Shown here: one piece after another, positions 1 to 7,193 of the stretch
Layout: each line of letters begins with the position of its first letter
Position numbering within the stretch: the first letter of the stretch is position 1
Source: Nanobdellota archaeon
GTDB taxonomy: Archaea > Nanoarchaeota > Nanoarchaeia > Parvarchaeales > Parvarchaeaceae
Direction: 5' to 3'
NCBI GenBank assembly: GCA_021834945.1
Contig: JAKBRA010000019.1
Span: 1-14,979 of the forward strand
Length of the DNA: 14,979 nt
Notes under the pieces: generated by a model
The model's input: only the letters and a program-made list of their open reading frames with translations
What the model was told of the DNA's origin: nothing
Databases searched by the model: none
Program-made: the position numbers and the translations under genes

Positions 1-846
1 TCCTCCAACTATTGTCACAAGTATCCCGGCAGAAGCAACCGCAGAATTATTGAGATATGAAGTCAAAGATTGCGTTCCAAAAACCTTTCCATAATTCAGG
101 AAATTGATTGATATCACTGAAAGGAATGCTACTATAAAAATGATTTCCCTTCTGGCCTTACCAGTCATATAATAAAAGATTGAAACCGCTGCTATTGCAG
201 CTGCAAGTATATATGTTAGGTAGTTCACATTTAGGCCCAAATGACTAATAGAGAATACGAACAGAAAAAGACCGAGAACCGTGGATATTGGAGAAAGCAC
301 ATTCATCTTCTCTATTTTGTAGAAAACAAAGGATAAACCAAATGCTATAAGAAGCGTTCCAACTATGAAGCCGAGAACATACGGATTGGATAAAAATACA
401 GAAGTCGAAAAACCGGTAAGAGTTGCATTTGTACCGACTCCTGAGATTATAGATATGAATATTGAAAGCAGTATGATTATTATTATGAATGTTATCAGTG
501 AATAGACCCTTGCAAGCATAAGCTGGCTGAACTTAGAGTCTTTCCAGATGTATTCCGAGAAAACAAGAAAAACGTTCCTTCCTATAAACAATAATGTAGC
601 CAGCAGTATTGGAAAAACATACAGGTAATCAATTGCCGGCATTATTGAAGGGTAAAGAACCTCTGTGTTTACAACAAAGAAAACTACAAACGTTCCTACA
701 ATCCCCCATACTGGGTCAAGGTATTTCTTTACCTTTGGCAAGCTTTTTCTATCGTATATAAAAGATATAGCGGACATGCCTTCAACAAAAAGAAACGTGA
801 AAACTATGGCAAGCAGAACGTAATTTATTGTTATGTATATGTTCAT
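1..846 (-). CDS. cydB: Cytochrome bd quinol oxidase subunit II (CydB-like), partial at left edge
   Basis: The reading frame is open from an ATG at 846-844 to base 1, giving 282 codons without a stop; the C-terminus lies outside the window. The start overlaps the cydA stop as ATGA, so the two subunits are probably translationally coupled. The translation is very hydrophobic, with about eight complete membrane segments (near residues 8-30, 47-70, 75-97, 113-138, 153-175, 185-203, 210-229 and 235-253) and the start of a ninth. Known role: the second subunit stabilises CydA and the haem d site in the membrane. The call rests mainly on position after cydA and on topology. The usual N-terminal GFDxG signature of CydB is not evident; a weak counterpart is VEGMSAISFIYD near residues 21-32. 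It may be the diverged CydB-like type reported for Thermoplasmatales, or another polytopic protein. Confidence 0.72.
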   Translation of the reverse strand, partial: MNIYITINYVLLAIVFTFLFVEGMSAISFIYDRKSLPKVKKYLDPVWGIVGTFVVFFVVNTEVLYPSIMPAIDYLYVFPILLATLLFIGRNVFLVFSEYIWKDSKFSQLMLARVYSLITFIIIIILLSIFISIISGVGTNATLTGFSTSVFLSNPYVLGFIVGTLLIAFGLSFVFYKIEKMNVLSPISTVLGLFLFVFSISHLGLNVNYLTYILAAAIAAVSIFYYMTGKARREIIFIVAFLSVISINFLNYGKVFGTQSLTSYLNNSAVASAGILVTIVGG

Positions 847-2258
847 GGCTTAACCCCCAACTCATTGTTAAGATCCCTTTTCTTCATCACCCTGCGTACA
901 AATAAAATAGTTGCAGGCAAGACTACAACATAAAATGCTATGATTGCTATCCCTATAGGGAGGACTGAAGGGGAAGTGTTGGCCGCAGCTGAAACAGTCA
1001 TTACATTATAAATTATCCAAGGCTGCCTTCCAACCTCGTCGGTTACCCACCCATCTTCTAAAAGAAAGGCGGCAAGCGCCCCTATTACTATCAAAACCTT
1101 CAATACCAACGGATTATCAAATGGGTCCGAAAAGATCTTTTTAGACAACAACCTGTTGAAAAATTTGTTGGACTCGAACTTATCCCTTATCTTATCTACA
1201 TTCAAAAGCCAGATTATCAAGAAAATAACCATAAGGATTCCTATCAAAACCCCTAGGCCAACCATTATATCAAAAGTGTTGTGTACTACCGTTATGGGTG
1301 GCCATGTGCTCTTTGCATATGCTGACAAAGAATCATTACTCGCTATTACACCATTAAAGCTACCGGTGGCTAGAAAACTCATTAACCCGGGAATGTTTAT
1401 AGAATCAATGGTTTTGTTGTTTACAAGGAAACCACCTATTACCTCTGCTACATGCGGCCCTGAATTGAAATTCATCTCCAATGCAGCGAATTTTTCTGGC
1501 TGGTATACCATAAGGTTTGTAATCGACTCTATACCTATTATAACAGTCAGGATTATTGCAATTATGACTATCGCAGCTGCAATCTTTGCAGCTTTTTTAT
1601 AGTACTCCCTTTCTATTCCTTTGGTTTTCAACAGCTTATACGCAAAGTAAGCTAGGAAGAATGCTGCGCCAGCGAATATTGTAGAACCGATTACGTGCCC
1701 TATCTCTATCCATGTTGTGGGCGTGTTCAAAACGGCAAATGGATTAACGTCTATTATTTTCCCTGTGCTTAGATAATAAGGAATATTGAACCCCTTCGGC
1801 GTGTTCATAAACGCGTTTATCATCGTTATGAAAACCCCCGACATAACAGCCCCTATCGCAATAAACACAGAAAGAAGCCAGTGCCTTATCCTGCTCTTGA
1901 ATTTGTTCCAGAAATAGATGTATATCCCCAAGAAAATAGCTTCTGTGAAGAAGGCAAATATCTCCATGTACAAAGGTAGTATCCCCACCTGCCCTAAAAC
2001 AGATATGAACTTGGGCCAAAGAACAAAAAGTTCTATAGCAACGACAACGCCGCTTGCAGTTCCTACTGCAAAGAATATAATTAGGGCATTTGCAAGTCTT
2101 TTAGCTAAAACGTCATAAATCTTTACCTTGTACTTTATTGAAACGAACTCAGCTATACTCATTATTATGGGCAAGGTCATTCCCACAGTAACCAAAAGGA
2201 TATGTACCGCTAATGAGTAACCCATCAGTCCGGCGTCAAACAATACTAGATTTACCAC
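843..2258 (-). CDS. cydA: Cytochrome bd quinol oxidase subunit I (CydA)
   Basis: A 471-residue membrane protein that oxidises quinol and reduces oxygen to water, adding to the proton gradient without pumping. Visible residues match the family: axial haem ligands H19, H188 and M332 (E. coli H19, H186, M393), E99 and E106 in the FFTEAIFLG helix, the quinol-loop K256 and E261 in KFAALE (E. coli K252, E257), and the hallmark GRQPW at 410-414 preceded by E408. The quinol loop lacks the long insertion of E. coli CydA (522 residues), so this is a short-loop form. The start codon is GTG; the next ATG (codon 12) would leave only seven residues before haem ligand H19, so GTG is preferred. The stop overlaps the cydB start. 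It follows the MFS and MBL genes on the same strand, but a TATA-like box in the 54-base gap suggests its own promoter. Confidence 0.96.
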   Translation of the reverse strand: MVNLVLFDAGLMGYSLAVHILLVTVGMTLPIIMSIAEFVSIKYKVKIYDVLAKRLANALIIFFAVGTASGVVVAIELFVLWPKFISVLGQVGILPLYMEIFAFFTEAIFLGIYIYFWNKFKSRIRHWLLSVFIAIGAVMSGVFITMINAFMNTPKGFNIPYYLSTGKIIDVNPFAVLNTPTTWIEIGHVIGSTIFAGAAFFLAYFAYKLLKTKGIEREYYKKAAKIAAAIVIIAIILTVIIGIESITNLMVYQPEKFAALEMNFNSGPHVAEVIGGFLVNNKTIDSINIPGLMSFLATGSFNGVIASNDSLSAYAKSTWPPITVVHNTFDIMVGLGVLIGILMVIFLIIWLLNVDKIRDKFESNKFFNRLLSKKIFSDPFDNPLVLKVLIVIGALAAFLLEDGWVTDEVGRQPWIIYNVMTVSAAANTSPSVLPIGIAIIAFYVVVLPATILFVRRVMKKRDLNNELGVKP

Positions 2259-2277
2259 TATACTATTAAATTTTTGG

Positions 2278-2287
2278 TTTATTTATG
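2278..2287 (-). promoter_or_regulatory. TATA-like box for cydA
   Basis: On the minus strand this reads CATAAATAAA. Its centre is about 24 bases before the GTG of cydA, which would give a transcript with almost no leader. The box is less canonical than those at 4418 and 5572, and cydA could also be read from the upstream genes. Confidence 0.4.
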
Positions 2288-2297
2288 ACTTTTTAGC

Positions 2298-2312
2298 CTT
2301 AAAAATAAGAAA
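2298..2312 (-). terminator. Possible T-rich archaeal terminator after the MBL-fold gene
   Basis: Directly after the TGA stop of the MBL gene the minus strand reads TTTCTTATTTTTAAG. Archaeal RNA polymerase can stop at such T-rich tracts without a hairpin. The call rests on composition only; read-through into cydA is possible. Confidence 0.35.
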
Positions 2313-3023
2313 TCACAGTCGGATAACGCCGTTAGGGTAAACTACCCTTTTGTCTGACTTTGAAAGCCTGATTGCTAACTTATTTGAATCAACAGACAAA
2401 TGAACAGGCACCAGCTTCTTGGCATGGCTTTCTTCGAATACTTGCATTGTAGTGCTGTAAGTGGAATGCCTCCAAAAATTGGCTTCCTCTTTCTTCTCAT
2501 CTATGTATGTCATTTCATGCAGCAAAATGTCCGCATCCTCCGCGCCTTTTACTACATTTTCACTGTAGGCTGTATCTCCGCTGTAAAAGATTGTTTTCCC
2601 CTTATAATTGACTCGATATCCATTGTCAGTTACAAGGTGCTTAGCCCTAAACGGCTGGATAAAATCATAGTTTTTGTCTTCGATGAACTCTGCATTTATC
2701 TTAAATGCCTTTGGAGTTTGCAATGTTTTTAGAAGCCTTTCCGTGTTGTTTTTTATCCCATTTGGGCCAAGAACTATGAGCTTGTTTTGTGCCCCGTATA
2801 TTGACCTGTACCAAAACAGCTCTGGTAAACCACTGAAATGATCCAAGTGCATGTGAGTTATAAGAACGATGTCTATATTTCTTGGATCTATCTTGTAGTC
2901 AAGCAAAGATTCTATTGTATGCGGGCCGAAGTCAAAAACGATCTTGTCATCCAATGCAAATGATATGTTTCTTTCCCCTCTTACAAGGTTAGAACTCCAC
3001 TTCCCAAGAAATCTTATGTTCAT
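2313..3023 (-). CDS. Metallo-beta-lactamase-fold hydrolase, RNase Z-like
   Basis: A 236-residue soluble protein with a full set of metal ligands for a dinuclear MBL fold: H57, H59, D61 and H62 in THMHLDHFSG, H129, D150 in SGDT, and H208 in PVHLS. The HEMTY (169-173) and HST (186-188) motifs resemble the HEAT/HST motifs of RNase Z (ElaC), which removes 3' trailers from tRNA precursors. It is shorter than usual RNase Z (about 300 residues) and I cannot see the flexible-arm exosite that binds tRNA. It may therefore act on another phosphodiester or ester, as many RNase Z-like MBL proteins do. Its ATG overlaps the TGA of the upstream MFS gene (ATGA at 3023-3020), implying co-transcription and translational coupling. 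Fold and metal site are confident; substrate is not. Confidence 0.85.
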   Translation of the reverse strand: MNIRFLGKWSSNLVRGERNISFALDDKIVFDFGPHTIESLLDYKIDPRNIDIVLITHMHLDHFSGLPELFWYRSIYGAQNKLIVLGPNGIKNNTERLLKTLQTPKAFKINAEFIEDKNYDFIQPFRAKHLVTDNGYRVNYKGKTIFYSGDTAYSENVVKGAEDADILLHEMTYIDEKKEEANFWRHSTYSTTMQVFEESHAKKLVPVHLSVDSNKLAIRLSKSDKRVVYPNGVIRL

Positions 3024-4396
3024 TGTTCTGTCAGTTCTTCCAGGCTTTTATCCTTTGTTTCCGGTGCAAGGAAGATTGTAAGCAACAGCCCTATTAATCC
3101 TGCTATCGCAAAGAATAGTAAACCATAACCTAGGCCGTATAAAGCCACTATTGTAGGGAAGGTCGTTAAACCAAGTATTGCACCTATTCTGCTGATTGAG
3201 GTTCCCCATCCTTGGCCCGTCGCACGTACAGTTGTAGGGAAAAGTTCCTGTCCGTATACGAAATCCGTGCTTCCCATACCCCATGACTGGGTAAGCTCGA
3301 ATAATATGTACATTGACGCTATTACTGCTCCTGTTATACCAACTGCAAATGCATCTTTTGGAGTGTGCATTGCTATTATCGCCAGAACTAAAAGAGAAAC
3401 GAACATGCCTGCAAAACCAAGTATAGTTACCGCCTTTCTTCCCCACCTATCTACGGTAAGTATGCACATTATGGAACCTATTATGGCTATTGATGAAAAG
3501 ATCGCTGATCCGAGGATAGAAAGGCTATGGCTTAATCCAAGCAGTATAAGAATAGTCGGCGTAAACAGGCCTATGCCGTAGAATGCAACATCATAAAAGA
3601 ACCAGGCCAAACCAAAGTATATCGTGTTCTTTATGTATTTCTTTTCGAACAATGTGAAGAATGAAACCTTGTTATGTGTGGCCTTAAGAGTGTCTGACTT
3701 GCCGGTTATTGACTTTTCGGATTGCTCTGCCTTTTCTACTTGGCCATTGTTTGCCAGCCACCTAGCAGATTCTGGCACCTTTCTTCTTAGTATAAGAACT
3801 ATTATTGCTGGTATAATTCCAATTGCAAACATTACTCTCCATGAATTAACGCCTAAAGGTAGAAGAAGATAGCCTACTACAAATGCAAATGCTGCCCCGA
3901 CCCACCATGCCATGCCGTCGCTTGCCAAAAACTTTCCTCTGGATTTCTTTGGAGTAATCTCTGAAATAATTGTAGCGCCTATTGCGTAATCCGCTCCTAT
4001 CGCTAAACCTAATATTAACCTGAAGATGAAAAGAGACCAGAAATTAAAGGACAATGTGATTGCTGCAGTAAAAACGATAAAGATGACCATATCCCAGAGG
4101 TACATGAACTTCCTGCCCTTAACGTCGGTTATGTAACCTATCGACAACGCGCCAAAAAGCATTCCTATAGTTGTGGAAGCAGCCATCAAACCCTTTCCTA
4201 AAGGGGTGTTTGCGTAGCTGAAAGCACTTATTGCAGTTATTATGGTCAAAGCGACCCCTATTATTGATATGTCGTATCCATCAAGAAAAGTACCTGCAAC
4301 TGAAAGCAGAGTTATTCTATAATGGTTTGAATTCGTCTTAGCATTATCCAAAGCAGAATAAGAAACGGTCTTAGCAGCCTTCTGCTTCTTTTGCAT
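3020..4396 (-). CDS. MFS transporter, sugar-porter/metabolite:H+ symporter type
   Basis: A 458-residue, 12-helix major facilitator carrier that would move a small solute across the membrane, probably with protons. Numbered from the chosen start: FLDGYD with D39 in helix 1, motif A GYITDVKGRK near 87-96, GADYAIGAT near 134 followed by the KKSRGK loop, PESARW near 208, a second-half DRWGRK near 316, ELFPTTVRATGQG near 384, and a C-terminal APETKDKSLEE near 444-454. The last two and PESxRW are sugar-porter/aromatic-acid symporter signatures. The frame stays open upstream to 4555, but ATG 4396 is preferred: a strong TATA box lies 26.5 bases before it, the 53 extra codons do not look like MFS sequence, and the long form would run into the divergent gene at 4534. 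Its stop overlaps the start of the MBL gene. The substrate cannot be read from sequence. Confidence 0.9.
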   Translation of the reverse strand: MQKKQKAAKTVSYSALDNAKTNSNHYRITLLSVAGTFLDGYDISIIGVALTIITAISAFSYANTPLGKGLMAASTTIGMLFGALSIGYITDVKGRKFMYLWDMVIFIVFTAAITLSFNFWSLFIFRLILGLAIGADYAIGATIISEITPKKSRGKFLASDGMAWWVGAAFAFVVGYLLLPLGVNSWRVMFAIGIIPAIIVLILRRKVPESARWLANNGQVEKAEQSEKSITGKSDTLKATHNKVSFFTLFEKKYIKNTIYFGLAWFFYDVAFYGIGLFTPTILILLGLSHSLSILGSAIFSSIAIIGSIMCILTVDRWGRKAVTILGFAGMFVSLLVLAIIAMHTPKDAFAVGITGAVIASMYILFELTQSWGMGSTDFVYGQELFPTTVRATGQGWGTSISRIGAILGLTTFPTIVALYGLGYGLLFFAIAGLIGLLLTIFLAPETKDKSLEELTEQ

Positions 4397-4417
4397 AGAT
4401 TTTAATTTGTTTTTGTT

Positions 4418-4427
4418 GTATTTAAAG
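4418..4427 (-). promoter_or_regulatory. TATA box of the MFS-MBL transcription unit
   Basis: The minus strand reads CTTTAAATAC. The TTTAAATA core is centred 26.5 bases before the ATG at 4396, so transcription should start at or next to that ATG (leaderless). It is almost identical in sequence, and identical in spacing, to the box before the gene at 5603. Confidence 0.75.
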
Positions 4428-4504
4428 CTATTTATTTTAAAGCTTGAACGTAAATATAAAACAAGATTGCCTACTTTTTTACATTGCAGAAGAGGATAAA
4501 AAGA

Positions 4505-4513
4505 CATAAAAAC
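4505..4513 (+). promoter_or_regulatory. TATA-like box for the coiled-coil gene pair
   Basis: CATAAAAAC is centred about 25 bases before the ATG at 4534, the archaeal leaderless spacing. It is a weaker match than the boxes at 4418 and 5572. With 4418-4427 it makes 4397-4533 a divergent promoter region; nothing else is recognisable in those 137 bases. Confidence 0.42.
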
Positions 4514-4533
4514 AACTGCGGCAATATAATTAA

Positions 4534-4899
4534 ATGGAGCAGACGGACTTAACAAGAAACGTCGTAGAGCTTAGAGAATCTCTGAAGATATTCGACCAGC
4601 GAATTTCCCAGCTTAAGGATACCATCAAGATGGTTGATCAGAACAACTTGGAGAAATACAAGGAGATAAAGGTTGCATTGCAGGAGATAAATAATGAACT
4701 ATCTAGTAGCAAGACTAAGATATTTGAGCTTGATGATGCATTAAACAGATTGGAGAGGCAGTCAGAAACGTATGCTAAAGCACAGGACATAAAAGTCATA
4801 GAAAAATACCTGAGCTTTATAGACCCTTCAAGGTTTTTAAATAAAGACGACGTTATTAAAATTGTAAATGACTACATGAACAGTAAGAAATGGAGCTAA
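4534..4899 (+). CDS. Small coiled-coil protein of unknown function
   Basis: A 121-residue hydrophilic protein, not assigned to a named family. Residues about 6-85 form a long heptad-rich helix (for example LRESLKIFDQRISQLKDTI and ALNRLERQ), likely to dimerise or bundle. The C-terminal 40 residues hold a separate short helical motif around EKYLSFIDPSRFLNKDDVI, with a conserved-looking aromatic/DP/F core. There is no signal peptide or membrane segment. The next gene overlaps or abuts it and also encodes a coiled coil, so the two products may assemble together. Archaellum accessory proteins (FlaC/D/E type) also combine coiled coils with short C-terminal motifs, but no archaellum gene is in the window and I do not assign that function. 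Confidence 0.75.
   Translation: MEQTDLTRNVVELRESLKIFDQRISQLKDTIKMVDQNNLEKYKEIKVALQEINNELSSSKTKIFELDDALNRLERQSETYAKAQDIKVIEKYLSFIDPSRFLNKDDVIKIVNDYMNSKKWS
4892..4895 (+). promoter_or_regulatory. Shine-Dalgarno site choosing the start at 4902
   Basis: GGAG lies inside the last codons of the preceding gene and ends six bases before ATG 4902. The in-frame ATG at 4890 is at the SD itself and cannot use it, which favours 4902. Confidence 0.5.
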
Positions 4900-4901
4900 A
4901 T

Positions 4902-5549
4902 ATGAACCTAATGAATGCATTCAAGAAAAAAGATGAGAATGATGTACCCGATGTAAGTTCTATGATTAACAGCGGAATGAGCCAGCAGGACATAATAGAC
5001 AGCTTAAGGCAACAGGGATACGACAGCACTACAATTAAAAACGCCCTTATAAATGCACTCAAAAGCAATTCGAGTAAGCCCGCTCCTCAACAACCAATGC
5101 AATCAATGCAGGAAGAGCCTGTTCAGAGAATCCAGAGTATTCAGCAACCTCAAGTTCAAGAAAACAGGCAGTCTTACGAAAGCAGCAACACAATAAGCAA
5201 TCAAAACCTTGAAAGCATTCAGCAGATACTTGAACAGATAATAAACGAAAAATGGAAAAGCTCAGCTTCGGATCTCAATTCCCTTAGATCTAGTGTAAAC
5301 ATAAACGCCAATTCCATAGAAAATATAAAGGACAACTTGGAAAAATTGAGTCAAAGAATAGACAGTATACAGAACACGATGGTTGGTAAAACAGAGGAGT
5401 ATAATAAGACAATTTCAGATGTTAACGTTGAATTACAGGCCTTTGAAAAAGTGATAGACAGACTAATACCTTCAATAAGCGACAGCATAAAGGAGCTTAG
5501 AGATTTGATCGATGACCTAAAAAACAAGGATAGTAAGACTAGCGTATAA
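4902..5549 (+). CDS. Q-rich linker and coiled-coil protein of unknown function
   Basis: A 215-residue soluble protein (219 from the alternative ATG at 4890), not recognised as a named family. Three parts are visible. An N-terminal helical region of about 35 residues includes MSQQDIIDSLRQQGYDSTTI, a pattern like small UBA-type or 'IxxxLxxxGY' helical modules. A low-complexity Q/S/P-rich linker covers roughly residues 50-105. A C-terminal coiled coil from about 110 has regular hydrophobic heptads (IENIKDNLEKLSQRIDSIQN, later LRDLIDDLKNK). No signal peptide or membrane helix. It is the second gene of a pair with the coiled-coil gene at 4534. Layout suggests a scaffold or adaptor: binding module, flexible linker, oligomerisation helix. 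That role is inference. Confidence 0.75.
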   Translation: MNLMNAFKKKDENDVPDVSSMINSGMSQQDIIDSLRQQGYDSTTIKNALINALKSNSSKPAPQQPMQSMQEEPVQRIQSIQQPQVQENRQSYESSNTISNQNLESIQQILEQIINEKWKSSASDLNSLRSSVNINANSIENIKDNLEKLSQRIDSIQNTMVGKTEEYNKTISDVNVELQAFEKVIDRLIPSISDSIKELRDLIDDLKNKDSKTSV

Positions 5550-5571
5550 CGGCTTTTTGGCTCAATTTAAC

Positions 5572-5581
5572 GTTTAAATAC
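5572..5581 (+). promoter_or_regulatory. TATA box of the repeated-module gene pair
   Basis: GTTTAAATAC, whose TTTAAATA core is centred 26.5 bases before the ATG at 5603. It differs from the MFS box at only its first base and has the same distance to the start codon, so the transcript is predicted leaderless. A short T5 tract at 5553-5557 just upstream may end the previous unit. Confidence 0.75.
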
Positions 5582-5602
5582 TACTTATCTTCTCTGAAAA
5601 TT

Positions 5603-6379
5603 ATGGAATATCCGAAAGACTTAAAAAATTTTAAAGACCTTGATTACCTTTTGGGAAAGGATTACATAGACGGAAATTATGATTTAAGCAAGGCAATCCT
5701 GGAAAAAAGTGCAAGTTTGTTAATTGAACACTCCGTAACGATACAGAATAGACCATTCAGAGATGTATATTTAGTATACAATGAAAAGCTGGAAAAGGAT
5801 ATTAATGAGTTCATTGATAACCTAAAAAGTAGTTCCTTAGACTACTTAGATTTATTGATCGGCAGGGATCTTTATAGGTTAGATTCGGAAAATTATGAAC
5901 TGTCAGTAATTGCAAAGGAGTTAAAAAATGACAGCTTAAGCTACTTTTGGAAGTACAGAAAATTGAAGGATAATGAGGTAGATTTTATTGAAAACAGAAA
6001 TGAGAAGGAAAACTTGAAAAAAGAACGGTTAAATCAAGCATTAGAATTAAGGAAGATGGCAGATTCTCATTACCTTGCTTATCAAATAAAGAAAAGATCT
6101 CAGGTTTTTTTCGATGACGAGTCTAATAAGGTTTTGTTTTACTTGATTAGAAACAACTCCGATGGAATAAACTTCCTCGATATGGGCCAAGAAGAACTTT
6201 CAAATGTCTACAGGAACTTTAAAGGCAGGCCACTTTTCATAATTAATAAAAATGATATATACTCAATTGAATACCAAAACGATGTTGCTAACCTGTTCAA
6301 GCACGGTGCTAATAATGACAAAGACAGTTTAATAATTGGGATAATAAACAGCAAGTACGATGAAGGCATGTATGAATAA
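5603..6379 (+). CDS. Unknown protein with two copies of a shared module (partner of 6360-7193)
   Basis: A 258-residue, Lys/Asn/Asp-rich soluble protein that I do not recognise; no signal peptide, membrane helix or catalytic motif is visible. By eye it contains two related segments, about residues 29-101 and 158-226. Each opens with a helix carrying a [KR][KR]xS or EKS element (AILEKSASLL; YQIKKRSQVF), continues with a strand (VYLVYNEK; VLFYLIRN), and after a helical stretch ends in a hairpin (IGRDLYRLDSENY; KGRPLFIINKNDIYSIEY). A charged helix around 115-150 links the two. The downstream gene appears to carry two more copies. The start is the leaderless ATG 26.5 bases after a TATA box. Function unknown. 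Confidence 0.75.
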   Translation: MEYPKDLKNFKDLDYLLGKDYIDGNYDLSKAILEKSASLLIEHSVTIQNRPFRDVYLVYNEKLEKDINEFIDNLKSSSLDYLDLLIGRDLYRLDSENYELSVIAKELKNDSLSYFWKYRKLKDNEVDFIENRNEKENLKKERLNQALELRKMADSHYLAYQIKKRSQVFFDDESNKVLFYLIRNNSDGINFLDMGQEELSNVYRNFKGRPLFIINKNDIYSIEYQNDVANLFKHGANNDKDSLIIGIINSKYDEGMYE

Positions 6380-7193
6380 GAAAAATTTGGAGAAGATAGT
6401 AAGTGAAGACGAAGAAAGCCTATATGACAATAAAATTTCTGAGGTTTTTGCGCTTTCCGCAAAGATAAAGAGCAAATCAAGATTGATAAAGCAAGAGTTT
6501 GGGATAAACGATTATTATGTGTGCATGGCAGATAAAAACATAATTAAAAGTGTAAGATCATTAGAAAACTTTTCACTTGAGGCACTTTACTTTGCTCTTA
6601 AAAGGCCTTTAATCTTAATTTACAACGGAGGTGCCTTTTCCCTTAAAGAAAAATTCGATGGATTGGAGGTAAGTTACCATTTTAATCGGATTAAGACAGA
6701 AAAAAACGAATTGAGAAAATTGGAAGAATTGTACAAAAAAGGCGAAACTCCCAATACGAATGAAGACCGAAAATTCTTTGATATGTACAGAATTTCATCT
6801 GAAATAAAAGAAAAAAGTTTTAATGTCTACTTTGAAGATGAAGGTTTCTCCTTTTATATTACCGATATGCCGACTCTCGGTAAAAACGCAGAAAAAATAT
6901 TGAATTATATATCTAATCTTAATAAAGCAGACCTTGAGAAATTCTACAACATAATCAACCTTTTCTCAATAATAGACACAGAAAAAAAGAAAATATACAC
7001 AATACTTAGCTATAAAGAAGATAATATTGAGAAGATTAAATTCAGCGGAACTCTTAACAGTGAAGAGGAGTATTTAGGACTAAATAAAATACTTGAAATC
7101 GCAAAAGATAAAGGAGAAAAATTCTTGGCCATGAGCAGCAATAATGAGAAGTATTCACCGAAAGATGATGCTCCCTCTGACATGTACCAATGA
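6360..7193 (+). CDS. Unknown protein with two further copies of the shared module
   Basis: A 277-residue Lys/Glu/Asn-rich soluble protein of no family known to me. It overlaps the end of the previous gene; ATG 6360 (20-base overlap) and ATG 6372 (8-base overlap) are both possible and no strong SD decides. Two segments, about residues 32-97 and 145-219, resemble each other and those of the upstream protein: AKIKSKS and SEIKEKS helices, then strands DYYVCMA and FSFYITD, a helical part ending in LEALYFALK or LEKFYNII, and a final hairpin (RPLILIYNGGAFSLKE; FSIIDTEKKKIYTIL). The C-terminus from about 255 is polar and probably disordered. Co-transcription and shared modules suggest the pair arose by duplication and may act as a hetero-complex (inference). 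Its stop touches the aspS stop. Confidence 0.75.
   Translation: MKACMNKKNLEKIVSEDEESLYDNKISEVFALSAKIKSKSRLIKQEFGINDYYVCMADKNIIKSVRSLENFSLEALYFALKRPLILIYNGGAFSLKEKFDGLEVSYHFNRIKTEKNELRKLEELYKKGETPNTNEDRKFFDMYRISSEIKEKSFNVYFEDEGFSFYITDMPTLGKNAEKILNYISNLNKADLEKFYNIINLFSIIDTEKKKIYTILSYKEDNIEKIKFSGTLNSEEEYLGLNKILEIAKDKGEKFLAMSSNNEKYSPKDDAPSDMYQ

Noticed and set aside
1156..1602. A 148-codon open frame antisense to cydA
   Set aside because: It is a shadow of the cydA reading frame, with no promoter or SD; cydA motifs are unambiguous on the other strand.
4397..4555. A 53-codon N-terminal extension of the MFS gene on the minus strand
   Set aside because: It would include the gene's own TATA box, overlap the divergent gene at 4534, and add residues that do not resemble an MFS N-terminus.
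5603..7193. Toxin-antitoxin or defence pair
   Set aside because: Both proteins are large, similar in size and share modules; neither shows a nuclease, PIN, kinase or DNA-binding motif.
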